The notes below the pieces were generated by a model. That model was not told the origin of the DNA. It worked only from the letters and a program-made list of their open reading frames with translations, and ran no database searches. DNA of 35,324 bases, from positions 1 through 35,324 of the forward strand of contig MAVP01000008.1 of the NCBI GenBank assembly GCA_001751075.1, written 5' to 3'. Shown here piece by piece: positions 8,339-16,767 of this stretch. The DNA is from Desulfobacterales bacterium S7086C20. Lineage in GTDB: Bacteria > Desulfobacterota > Desulfobacteria > Desulfobacterales > C00003060. The number at the start of each line of letters is the position of its first letter. Position 1 is the stretch's first letter. The position numbers and the translations under genes are program-made.

Positions 8339-9763
8339 GTGAATGCTAACAAAAACATTATCATAATCGGCGGGGGCATTACCGGCTTAAGCGCTGCCCA
8401 CCGACTGTCGGAACTAGCTGTCAAAAACGGCTATGCCTTAGATATAACGCTTATCGAGGCCCGCAATCGCCTCGGCGGAGTGATACACACAGTAAAGCAG
8501 GACGGCTTTCTCATCGATTCCGGACCAGATAATTTTGTTACTATCAAGCCGTGGGCCATGGCATTGGTACGACGTTTGGGCCTTGAATCGGAGTTGATAA
8601 CGACCAACGAGGCCCACAGGTCTGCAATGGTCGTTCGCAACGGAAAACTGTTGCCTATACCGGAAGGATTTCTCCTTATGGCTCCCACAAAGGTCATGCC
8701 TGTGCTGACCAGCCCGGTCTTTTCCGTGCTGGGAAAGCTCAGGATGGGTATGGAGTTGTTCATACCCGGAAAGAAAAATAACAAGGATGAATCATTAGCC
8801 TCCTTTGTTATTAGACGTTTTGGTCGCGAAGCCCTGGACCGCGTTGTACAACCCTTAATTAGCGGCATATACACGGCAAGACCGGAAAATCTCAGCCTGC
8901 GCGCAACAATGCCGCGTTTTTTGGACTTGGAAGCCAAGTACGGTAGTATTATTCGTGGAATGCGAAGTGAAGGGAAAAACCGGAAGACCACCGAAAGTGG
9001 CGCCAGATACGGGATGTTTGTCACCTTAAAAGAAGGCTTGCAAACGCTGATCTCGGCTCTAGAAGATCGTCTCGGTCACATCTCTTTTCGCCTAAACACA
9101 CATGTTGCCGAGGTGAGAAAAGGCTTGAAAGACCGATCTCAGTCATGGACCGTCAAACTTGATGACGGCACGTCCATGGAAACGGATGGGATCATAATCA
9201 CAGGGCCCTCAAAACACGCTGCAAGTCTCGTCAGAGGCATAGATCCAAACTTGGCCGATCAGTTGTCAGCTGTGCAATATGCCTCGTCCGCTGTTGTCCA
9301 CCTTGCTTATAAGAGAGACCAAATAGCCCACCCTTTGGATGCCTTCGGCTGTGTGGTCCCTATCACTGAAAGGCGAAATATCATTGCCGCTTCTTTTAGC
9401 AGTATAAAATACGACGGGCGAGCACCCGACGGCTCAGTCCTGCTCAGAGCCTTTATGGGCGGTGCATTACAACCAGATATGCCGATGCGTGATGATAAAG
9501 ACTTAGTTGCAGCTGCCCGCTTCGACCTGGACAACTTCCTCGGCATTAGCACTGCACCACAGTTCACTCTTATAAGCCGCTGGCCTGACTCCATGGCACA
9601 GTACAAGGTTGGTCACTTGGGTCAGATAAAGATGATGCGCGAGCAACTTGGCAAACATCAAGGACTACAACTGGCAGGAAACGGTTTTGAGGGGGTCGGT
9701 ATTCCGGATTGTGTTCGAGCCGGGGAGAGCGCTGCTGAAGATCTGGCTAAAGATCTGGGGTAA
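8339..9763 (+). CDS. hemG: Protoporphyrinogen oxidase, HemY/HemG FAD-dependent type (GTG start)
   Basis: NIIIIGGGITGLSAAHRL, IEARNRLGGVIHTVKQDGFLIDSGPDNF, C-terminal LAGNGFEGVGIPDCVRAGESAAEDL. Confidence 0.94.
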   Translation: MNANKNIIIIGGGITGLSAAHRLSELAVKNGYALDITLIEARNRLGGVIHTVKQDGFLIDSGPDNFVTIKPWAMALVRRLGLESELITTNEAHRSAMVVRNGKLLPIPEGFLLMAPTKVMPVLTSPVFSVLGKLRMGMELFIPGKKNNKDESLASFVIRRFGREALDRVVQPLISGIYTARPENLSLRATMPRFLDLEAKYGSIIRGMRSEGKNRKTTESGARYGMFVTLKEGLQTLISALEDRLGHISFRLNTHVAEVRKGLKDRSQSWTVKLDDGTSMETDGIIITGPSKHAASLVRGIDPNLADQLSAVQYASSAVVHLAYKRDQIAHPLDAFGCVVPITERRNIIAASFSSIKYDGRAPDGSVLLRAFMGGALQPDMPMRDDKDLVAAARFDLDNFLGISTAPQFTLISRWPDSMAQYKVGHLGQIKMMREQLGKHQGLQLAGNGFEGVGIPDCVRAGESAAEDLAKDLG

Positions 9764-11354
9764 TCGTATCCAGTACCTCCCTTATTTTCCAGGAAAGTTG
9801 TTTCATATTAAAGGGCTTTTGTATAAAGGCGTTACAACCCTGTTTTAACATATTCGTTACTTCACTGGTAACGCTATATCCACTGGCAAGAAGGACCACG
9901 ATATCAGGGTTAATCTCTTTTAGTTTCTCATAGGTCTCTCTGCCACCAATGCCGGGCATGACCATATCGAGTATTACCAAGTCGACTTCATCTGGATTAT
10001 CCTCCACCACTTCTACCGCCTCAACACCACCTCCCGCCATGAGTACGTTATAGCCCATTTCTTCCAGCATTTGGCTGCCAACGTCAAGAATCATCTTCTC
10101 GTCATCTACAAGCAAAACGGTTTCCGTACCTTTTACCACATCACTCGAATGTGGAGTAGCCGAGGCTTGTGTTATTTTATCTTTTGAGACAGGCAGATAG
10201 ATGTTGAATGTTGTACCGTGTCCCCTTTCACTATAGACTGTAATTACCCCGGAATGGTTGTTTATCGTACGCTTAGAGAAGGCAAGCCCCAGACCCTTTC
10301 CCACTCCTTTTCCTTTGGTTGTAAAAAGTGGCTCAAAGATCCTTTCTTGGGTTTCGTGATCCATGCCAATTCCTGTATCAGTAACAGAAATCTTTACATA
10401 TTCTCCCTTTGGAACCCCGAAAAATTCGGCATATTCACCATCAAATTGAATGTTTTCAGTCTGTAGGTTCAGTTCCCCACCGTTAGGCATAGCCTCCCAG
10501 GCATTTAGATAGATGTTGAGCAACACCTGCTCTATCTGTCCCTCATCTAGGTCGCTCATCCAGATATCTTTCTGAAATCTCGTATATATCTTTAGTTTTT
10601 TTCTGCTTGGGAAAAACTGCTCTACACTCCTTTTTATCAACTTGTTGAGGTTGATTGCCTTGACATCGTATTTTGCTTGCGTTGTGAAGCCAAGGAGTTG
10701 TTTGGTAAGCTCGTGCCCCCTGTTAACATGTGCCTCGATTTTATCCAGCTTTTCATGCCCAGGCTGGGATGCGTCTGTCTCCGACATCATCAATGAGGTA
10801 TATCCTTGAATTCCCATCAACAGATTGTTGAATTCATGGGCCACGACACCTGCTAGAAAACTGATGGCTTCAAGCTTTTTGTCGTGCTGAGCCACCCTTT
10901 CAAGGCGCTTTTGCTCAGTCACATCCTTTAAGTTCAGACAATATCCTTTTAGCTTACTATTCTCATCTACAATAAGAGAACTAGTACAAATAAACGTTCC
11001 GCCCAGGTGCGGTTCTGTCATCTCTTTACTATGGGATTTCAAGGTCTTTTCACTAAGTAGGAGCGGGCACCCATCCACCGGCTTGCCCTCGCGGTGTACA
11101 ATCTCGCAACATTTTTTCCCTGTCAAGTTTGCCCTGGTCGTATTAAACTGCTCGGTTGCTTTCCTGTTTGCTCGAATAACATTTTTATCTCTGTCAAGGA
11201 CTATTACTATATCGGTCAATGAATCAAATACGTTTTCCCAGTAATCATCTGACTCAACTGTTCTGTGGAAATCGTGGCTTCCATGGGCCACTAGTTTTTC
11301 TAGTTCTTCAACCTTTTCTTGCAGCTCTTCGTAACTGCACATAAAATCCATCAT
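9747..11354 (-). CDS. PAS-domain hybrid sensor histidine kinase with C-terminal receiver
   Basis: PAS segment, HisKA AGVVAHEFNNLLMGIQGY, HATPase_c VLLNIYLNAWEAMPNGG...GLGLAFSKRTINNHSGVITVYSERGHGTTFNIYLP, REC VLLVDDEKMIL...LVILDMVMPG...IQKPFN. ORF extends to 11423; start placed at 11354 (MMDFM) because of SD-like AAAGGAAAAG. Confidence 0.92.
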   Translation of the reverse strand: MMDFMCSYEELQEKVEELEKLVAHGSHDFHRTVESDDYWENVFDSLTDIVIVLDRDKNVIRANRKATEQFNTTRANLTGKKCCEIVHREGKPVDGCPLLLSEKTLKSHSKEMTEPHLGGTFICTSSLIVDENSKLKGYCLNLKDVTEQKRLERVAQHDKKLEAISFLAGVVAHEFNNLLMGIQGYTSLMMSETDASQPGHEKLDKIEAHVNRGHELTKQLLGFTTQAKYDVKAINLNKLIKRSVEQFFPSRKKLKIYTRFQKDIWMSDLDEGQIEQVLLNIYLNAWEAMPNGGELNLQTENIQFDGEYAEFFGVPKGEYVKISVTDTGIGMDHETQERIFEPLFTTKGKGVGKGLGLAFSKRTINNHSGVITVYSERGHGTTFNIYLPVSKDKITQASATPHSSDVVKGTETVLLVDDEKMILDVGSQMLEEMGYNVLMAGGGVEAVEVVEDNPDEVDLVILDMVMPGIGGRETYEKLKEINPDIVVLLASGYSVTSEVTNMLKQGCNAFIQKPFNMKQLSWKIREVLDTITPDL

Positions 11355-11373
11355 CTTTTCCTTTAATTTCGAT

Positions 11374-12099
11374 TCAGTGATAGGTTGGTGTGTCTTTGTC
11401 CTTTTTCTCCTTATAGCCGTCAATGACCGTAAAGCCCGATCGTTTTCTTTTTAGCCGCCATGCGCTAAATGTAAGGTACATCAACTTAAAATCAAAGACA
11501 TTTCTTGGATTCCTGAAATATACGTAGCCGAAAAGGATACCGCCGAGATGATATGCGCCGTGTGGGTTGGCCTTTGCCAGAAAAGTCAAGGCAGTAATAA
11601 TTATTATCCCATAGCTCAAATACTTTGCTTTTACGGGTAGAATGAACATGAGAAGTATTGTGGCTTCAGGTCTCAGCAGTCCGAAAATAACGATCAGGGA
11701 CAACAAACTTGGCATCATGCCTAAAAAGGGGACATTAAAACCTGAAACACCACTGAAAGCAAGTCCACACAAGGCCCCTCCAAGTGCTGAAGCATAGAAA
11801 AGGGTCAAAAATCGTTTTGGGCCAAAGGCGTCTTCAACTGGTGCGGCAAAAAAGTAGAAGACTATGCAACTAATCAAAAAGCTTAAAGGTGAGTATGGAT
11901 TATGGATGAAAGGATGCGTGAAAATCTCCCAGAAGTGAAAGCTACCACTTCCCAATGGAGAGAGCTTAAGGACAGAGACAACCGGAATCTTAAGCCAGTG
12001 TTCAAATATAAGTTCCAATACATAGATTGTCCCGTATACAAATAAAAGCTTTTTGCCAAGCTGCGTCAACTGGGAACCAAATCCAAAGGATGTTTTCAT
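11374..12099 (-). CDS. Rhomboid-fold membrane protein (probably non-catalytic)
   Basis: Multi-TM protein with WEIFTHPFIHN..., FYASALGGALCGLAFSG, GAYHLGGILFGYVYFRNPR resembling the rhomboid TM6 His motif; the GxSx Ser position reads GMMP. Confidence 0.78.
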   Translation of the reverse strand: MKTSFGFGSQLTQLGKKLLFVYGTIYVLELIFEHWLKIPVVSVLKLSPLGSGSFHFWEIFTHPFIHNPYSPLSFLISCIVFYFFAAPVEDAFGPKRFLTLFYASALGGALCGLAFSGVSGFNVPFLGMMPSLLSLIVIFGLLRPEATILLMFILPVKAKYLSYGIIIITALTFLAKANPHGAYHLGGILFGYVYFRNPRNVFDFKLMYLTFSAWRLKRKRSGFTVIDGYKEKKDKDTPTYH

Positions 12100-12203
12100 A
12101 TTTTTTGAATTAGATGTTTGTTTTTTATTCGACGTTGGACGTTCGATGTTTGACGTTCAAAACAACCCTTTACATCAACTAATCGGGAGAAGAACCAAAA
12201 ATG

Positions 12204-13196
12204 CTAACTGTTATCTCCATCCAGGAGATTTCCTAAACCGCCAAGAATGGAACCTTCCCCCTTACTTCCACCACGTCGGGGTGCGGCCTGCAGCATTCTT
12301 CCTGCGAGTCGGGAAAATGGTAGCGACTGTAACCAGACCTTTCCAGGACCGTGTAGCGTGGCAAAGAAAAGCCCCTCCCCGCCGAACAATGCGGTTTTGA
12401 TATTTCCTGCCTGCTCTATTTCGAATTGGACACTCTTTTCAAGGGCCATTAAACAACCAGTATCTACATGAAGGGTTTGGCCTGCCTTTAATTCCCGCTC
12501 CGCCACAGTACCTCCGGCATGCATAAAGACGAGCCCGTCACCTTCCAATTTCTGCATAATGAAGCCTTCTCCTCCGAAGAGTCCCGTCAGGATTTTTCGT
12601 TGGAAATGGATCCCTATCGAAACCCCTTTGGCAGCGCAAAGAAAGCTGTCTTTTTGACAAATCAAACAACCGCCAACATTGGTAAGTGTTACCGGAATGA
12701 TATTGCCGGGATACGGCGCACCAAAGGCAACATGCGCCTTGCCCTGTCCTTTGTGCGTAAAGACCGTCATAAAAAGGCTTTCTCCAGTCAACAACCGCTT
12801 TCCCGCACCCAACAATTTGTCCATAAACCCACCGCCGCCGGAACCAGATCCATCGCCAAATATGGTTTCCATCTGAACCAACGGGTCCTTGTACATCATT
12901 GCACCCGCCTCGGCCACCGCACTTTCCTCTGGATCAAGTTCAATCTCGACAAACTGCATCTCTGAGCCAAAGATCTTAAAATCAATCTCATCCGAGGATC
13001 GAGTTGCAGTCGGCGGGGGCATCATATCGCGTGCCGCAATCCGACTCAGTTCAGCAACCTGAGAAACAGGCAACCACTCTGCGAAGCCCTGACGCCAGGC
13101 AAGCCCCTTCGGATTGGCTTGTGCCTGGGACTCAGCTTCCGACTGGTCTATCGGACCGACCTGCTTACCATCGTAACTCAAATACCACTGAGACAT
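12204..13196 (-). CDS. AIM24/TIGR00266-family protein with N-terminal GYF_2 (DUF4339) domain
   Basis: N-term WYLSYDGKQVGPIDQSEAESQAQ...AWRQGFAEWLPVSQV (GYF_2); then QFVEIELDPEESAVAEAGAMMYKDP...GESLFMTVFTHKGQGKAHVAFGAPYPGNIIPV typical of the AIM24 family. Confidence 0.87.
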   Translation of the reverse strand: MSQWYLSYDGKQVGPIDQSEAESQAQANPKGLAWRQGFAEWLPVSQVAELSRIAARDMMPPPTATRSSDEIDFKIFGSEMQFVEIELDPEESAVAEAGAMMYKDPLVQMETIFGDGSGSGGGGFMDKLLGAGKRLLTGESLFMTVFTHKGQGKAHVAFGAPYPGNIIPVTLTNVGGCLICQKDSFLCAAKGVSIGIHFQRKILTGLFGGEGFIMQKLEGDGLVFMHAGGTVAERELKAGQTLHVDTGCLMALEKSVQFEIEQAGNIKTALFGGEGLFFATLHGPGKVWLQSLPFSRLAGRMLQAAPRRGGSKGEGSILGGLGNLLDGDNS

Positions 13197-13297
13197 ACCT
13201 CACCCTCCTTTAATCATTACCCCGACCTTCTAGCCATTAAGTAAGAGGGGGCTTTTTGATTTTTTTCGGAAGTAGCAGAAACAGTTAGATGTTTTGC

Positions 13298-13534
13298 TCA
13301 ACTAAACCTATGTAAGATTTCTTTAGATATCCTTGCCGGCAACTCGTAGCAAACATGTGAATCCTGGACACTGCGCACGGCATCGCTTGATGATTGCATC
13401 AATCGATTTGAACACTTAGAACAATCCCAAGATTGCCACCTATGATCCACGGCATAATCCAAGCAATCGCCATAGTAAGAGCACTGCAAGTTTCTCTGCC
13501 CCGTCTTGTTCGTAGGGTTAGCACTCGGTGTCAT
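13298..13534 (-). CDS. Small (~78 aa) cysteine-rich conserved-looking protein, possible zinc-binding
   Basis: Start ATG at 13534 preceded by GGAGGG SD-like sequence; QCSYYGDCLDYAVDHRWQSWDCSKCSNR has a paired-Cys pattern. The longer ORF start (13615) lacks comparable support. Confidence 0.65.
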   Translation of the reverse strand: MTPSANPTNKTGQRNLQCSYYGDCLDYAVDHRWQSWDCSKCSNRLMQSSSDAVRSVQDSHVCYELPARISKEILHRFS

Positions 13535-13618
13535 AACAGTCCCTCCGGTACAGTTTTCCCTCCTCATCGGCACATTTAAGAGGAAACTCAAGGAACTGCT
13601 AAGAATCTGAAACAAGTC

Positions 13619-13784
13619 GAGACCTTTGAAAAATGTTCAATTTTGTTCAAGGCTAAGGCAGGCAAAAAATGTTAGCGCTAACGCTTCACTTCGTGTAACC
13701 ACAGAAATACATTGAGTATTCCGAGGATTCAACTTTGAGCCTAACGCCGGAATTGGACAAAAGTGGGCGTTTTGCAAAGGTCTC
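13619..13784. repeat. Intergenic inverted-terminus element R5 (~166 bp)
   Basis: Ends GAGACCTTTGAAAAA ... CGTTTTGCAAAGGTCTC; contains perfect 12-bp palindrome GTTAGCGCTAAC (13671-13682). Confidence 0.65.
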
Positions 13785-13805
13785 AATTCAGTGTCTTATA
13801 TTATC

Positions 13806-15158
13806 CTAAGTACCAAGCCTTTTCCTTATCACCTCGGCAATCTCGTCGGAGAATCTTTCCGTCTCCTCCTTCGTCGGACTTTCCACCATGATCCGGCATA
13901 TTGGCTGGGTACCTGAATAGCGCACAAGCACCCTGCCCTTCTCCCCAAGTAAGCCTTCTACACGCTCTATGGCTGCAACTATTTCAGGTATATCTTCTAT
14001 GGGCCGTTTTACCTGTACCTCTACATTAATCAGCCTTTGGGGGAAAACCTTCATAAGACCAGCAACTTCGTCAACGGCCTTACCACTGGTCTTTATTATC
14101 TGGGAAACTTTCAACGCTGCAAGGATCCCGTCTCCCGTTGTATGATGATCCAGAAAAATCATGTGACCCGAGTCCTCCCCACCAAGGCACGCCCCCCTTG
14201 TCAGCATCTCCCGTAAGACATGCCTGTCTCCAACCTTGGTGGTAACATGGTTGATGCCAGCCTCCTTTAGAGCAAGACTCAAGCCGATATTACTCATTAC
14301 CGTGCTTACTACCATGTTGCCGGCTAGCCGCCCCTCGTCTTTGAGCCTTTTTGCACAAAAGACGAGCAGTTTGTCACCTGAGATCCTGCCCCCTTTGTTG
14401 TCAACTGCAATAACCCGATCTCCGTCACCGTCAAAGGCAAACCCCACATCCGCATTTCTACTAACGACCTTTTCAACAAGCCTCTCCGTGTGTTCAGAAC
14501 CACAACCATCGTTAATATTCGTTCCGTCCGGTATTGTAAAAATCGACCTGACATCGGCCCCAAGCCGCTCAAAAACAGCGGGGGCCGCCTCAAATGTCGC
14601 CCCATTTGCACAATCCAAGATAACATTGAGTCCTTCGAGTATCTTCTTGGCATTGATTTGTCCCGCCAAGAAATCAACATACCGATCGCAGGAATTGGGC
14701 ACGAAATTTACCCTGCCTATGGTCTCGGCCTCATTTGATACCCTGCTCTCTTTCTCTTCACCGATAAACTCTTCGAGAGCAAGCTCCATTTCATCTGAAA
14801 GCTTAAAACCATCTCCTCTAAATATCTTGACCCCGTTGTCATAAAAGGGGTTGTGCGAAGCTGAGATCATAACACCCGCATCAAAGGCCATATCTTTGAT
14901 AAGAAAGGCTAATGCCGGTGTGGGTAAAACACCTGCCAAAAAGGCGTCCGCACCTGAATAGCAGACACCTGAAGCCATGGCATGTTCAAGCATATCGCCT
15001 GATATCCGTGTATCCTTTGCAATAACAACCCTTGTGTTATGGCCGTCTTGCCTAAACTTACGTCCTATTGCCCTTCCAATTCTTATACACATCTCGGGGG
15101 TAATCGGATATTCGCCGGCCCTTCCCCTGATACCGTCCGTACCAAACAATTTATCCAT
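13806..15158 (-). CDS. glmM: Phosphoglucosamine mutase GlmM
   Basis: MDKLFGTDGIRGRAGEYPITPE, active serine loop GVMISASHNPFYDNG, GFAFDGDGDRV, GGEDSGHMIF, LVRYSGTQPICRIMVE. Start set at 15158 rather than the upstream 15215. Confidence 0.97.
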   Translation of the reverse strand: MDKLFGTDGIRGRAGEYPITPEMCIRIGRAIGRKFRQDGHNTRVVIAKDTRISGDMLEHAMASGVCYSGADAFLAGVLPTPALAFLIKDMAFDAGVMISASHNPFYDNGVKIFRGDGFKLSDEMELALEEFIGEEKESRVSNEAETIGRVNFVPNSCDRYVDFLAGQINAKKILEGLNVILDCANGATFEAAPAVFERLGADVRSIFTIPDGTNINDGCGSEHTERLVEKVVSRNADVGFAFDGDGDRVIAVDNKGGRISGDKLLVFCAKRLKDEGRLAGNMVVSTVMSNIGLSLALKEAGINHVTTKVGDRHVLREMLTRGACLGGEDSGHMIFLDHHTTGDGILAALKVSQIIKTSGKAVDEVAGLMKVFPQRLINVEVQVKRPIEDIPEIVAAIERVEGLLGEKGRVLVRYSGTQPICRIMVESPTKEETERFSDEIAEVIRKRLGT

Positions 15159-16437
15159 GATGCTCTTTATAAGACGGCATAATCTCCAATGCCTTTTTGT
15201 TGATTCTGTCGACAATCTCTTGGAGCCATTTGGACCCCTTTAACTTCCAGGTGTCACTCAGCCCCCGAATAACCGCCAAATAATCGTGTGACTTTTTTGC
15301 AGCACTTCTGTCGATCTCACTCACAAAACTCTCCCAAGAAGAAGGATCTCCTGGGTCTTCTATATTTTTTAAAAAGAGGGCCTCAAGATCCTGCCATCCC
15401 TTGAAGAATTCATCCTTTTGCGTTAAGAGCTTTTCTCTCAATCGCCCATTAGCAATCTCACGGTATAGCTCGGCAGACCGGGGCATCCTTTCCGCAAGCC
15501 CCTTAAGACGTCTTATGCGCTCTCTAATAGCCGAATCCAACTTATCTAAAACGCCTTCATAAAGTATCTCATCCATCGGCCCAACCCGAAAAAAGACGTA
15601 ACGAACCCGCATATACCAGTGCCTAAGTGCTACAAGGTTTGCAATGTAATTGATATTGTTAAGCACCTTCTGTTTTACCTGCCAGTACACACATGGCGAA
15701 AAGTCCATAATACAGCCTTGAGGTTCATCCTGGCGCTGATACGAGCCTTGTGCCAGGACAAGTTTATCACCTTCCAGTATGTCTCTTCGACAGATGACAC
15801 CAGCGCCAATAACAGAGCCATACTCTACCCGAACAGGCCCTACTAACCCTCCCTGACCTCCAAGAAAGATAGGAGCCTGGTTCAACATAACCCCTCTGGG
15901 CACATCTCCAATAAGCGAGGCTGTAGCTTTGTCTTGATTCGCTGTATAGTTGAAATGGATATAGGAACTTCCCACCTCGCTATGGTTTTTCCGATTGGTA
16001 CCCCCTGCCATAAAACAATCGCAAAAGTTTATCAGGCTCCCCAAAGTTACAAAAGGAAAGAGAATAGTCTGTTTCAAACCTACTGCATGGGCGCCGTTGG
16101 CCTGCTCTTCCAGGATGCACCCCTCTCTGACTTGGGCTGCTGATCCCACATTGACCTTTTCAAGAAATGAAGATTCCCGGAAAAACCCGCCTTTTAGTTC
16201 CACGTCTGGTCCAAGTTGGCAATTTTCGACTGTTACTGGTCCCTCATAACCGAGTTTCACGCCTGCCATGATCAGTGTCTTTTCGCCAAAGATCTTACTT
16301 CCCGGGTAAATGGTAACACTATTTCCTGAAATGCGGTCCAAAGAAACCTCATCTCCAATCAACACATTCTCAGGGCTGGGAATAGAAACACCTTTTCTAA
16401 TAAAGGCTAGGATTTTATCTTTGTTTTGAGGATTCAT
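15151..16437 (-). CDS. Stand-alone left-handed beta-helix (hexapeptide repeat) protein, GlmU C-domain-like; no nucleotidyltransferase domain
   Basis: Hexapeptide-type repeats: SVTIYPGSKIFGEKTLIMAGVKLGYEGPVTVENCQLGPDVELKGGFFRESSFLEKVNVGSAAQVREGCILEEQANGAHAVGLKQTILFPFVTLGSLINFCDCFMAGG; helical C-terminal half. ATG at 16437 preferred over TTG at 16452. Overlaps glmM start by 8 nt. Confidence 0.8.
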   Translation of the reverse strand: MNPQNKDKILAFIRKGVSIPSPENVLIGDEVSLDRISGNSVTIYPGSKIFGEKTLIMAGVKLGYEGPVTVENCQLGPDVELKGGFFRESSFLEKVNVGSAAQVREGCILEEQANGAHAVGLKQTILFPFVTLGSLINFCDCFMAGGTNRKNHSEVGSSYIHFNYTANQDKATASLIGDVPRGVMLNQAPIFLGGQGGLVGPVRVEYGSVIGAGVICRRDILEGDKLVLAQGSYQRQDEPQGCIMDFSPCVYWQVKQKVLNNINYIANLVALRHWYMRVRYVFFRVGPMDEILYEGVLDKLDSAIRERIRRLKGLAERMPRSAELYREIANGRLREKLLTQKDEFFKGWQDLEALFLKNIEDPGDPSSWESFVSEIDRSAAKKSHDYLAVIRGLSDTWKLKGSKWLQEIVDRINKKALEIMPSYKEHHG

Positions 16438-16525
16438 TCTTTCTTGCGACAATCTTTATTAAAATCGACTTGTTGTCAAGATAATTTGTAAGTTGAAAAT
16501 TACCGTCATTAGCAAAACAATCGTT

Positions 16526-16757
16526 TATCGAATATCGATTACATGAATATCGAATTATGAAGTTTTTATTAGCTTTGCTTTTACGATAATTAATAGCTAT
16601 ATCTAAGTTTTACGTAATTCTTTAAGTTAATCTTACAAAATTCGGTAGAAAAGTCATTATGACTGGATTAAAAGTAAAGGAACCGTATTTAATGTGCAAC
16701 TTTCAAAAGTTTAACTATTCCTTCGACATTCGACATTCATGTAATCGATATTCGATA
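16526..16757. repeat. Perfect 23-bp inverted repeat flanking an AT-rich spacer between divergent genes
   Basis: 16526-16548 TATCGAATATCGATTACATGAAT and 16735-16757 ATTCATGTAATCGATATTCGATA are exact reverse complements. Confidence 0.85.
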
Positions 16758-16767
16758 TTCTAAAACA

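Noticed and set aside
8431-9024. 197-aa minus-strand ORF inside hemG
   Set aside because: Antisense to a strongly supported hemG; no recognisable motifs; typical shadow ORF.
9747-9763. Convergent 17-nt overlap of hemG and the histidine kinase
   Set aside because: Short tail-to-tail overlaps are common in compact bacterial genomes; not notable alone.
12519-12965. 148-aa plus-strand ORF opposite the AIM24 gene
   Set aside because: No motif; the minus-strand product has clear family features.
14236-14844. 202-aa plus-strand ORF inside glmM
   Set aside because: Antisense to glmM; low-complexity Ser/Pro-rich translation typical of a complementary frame.
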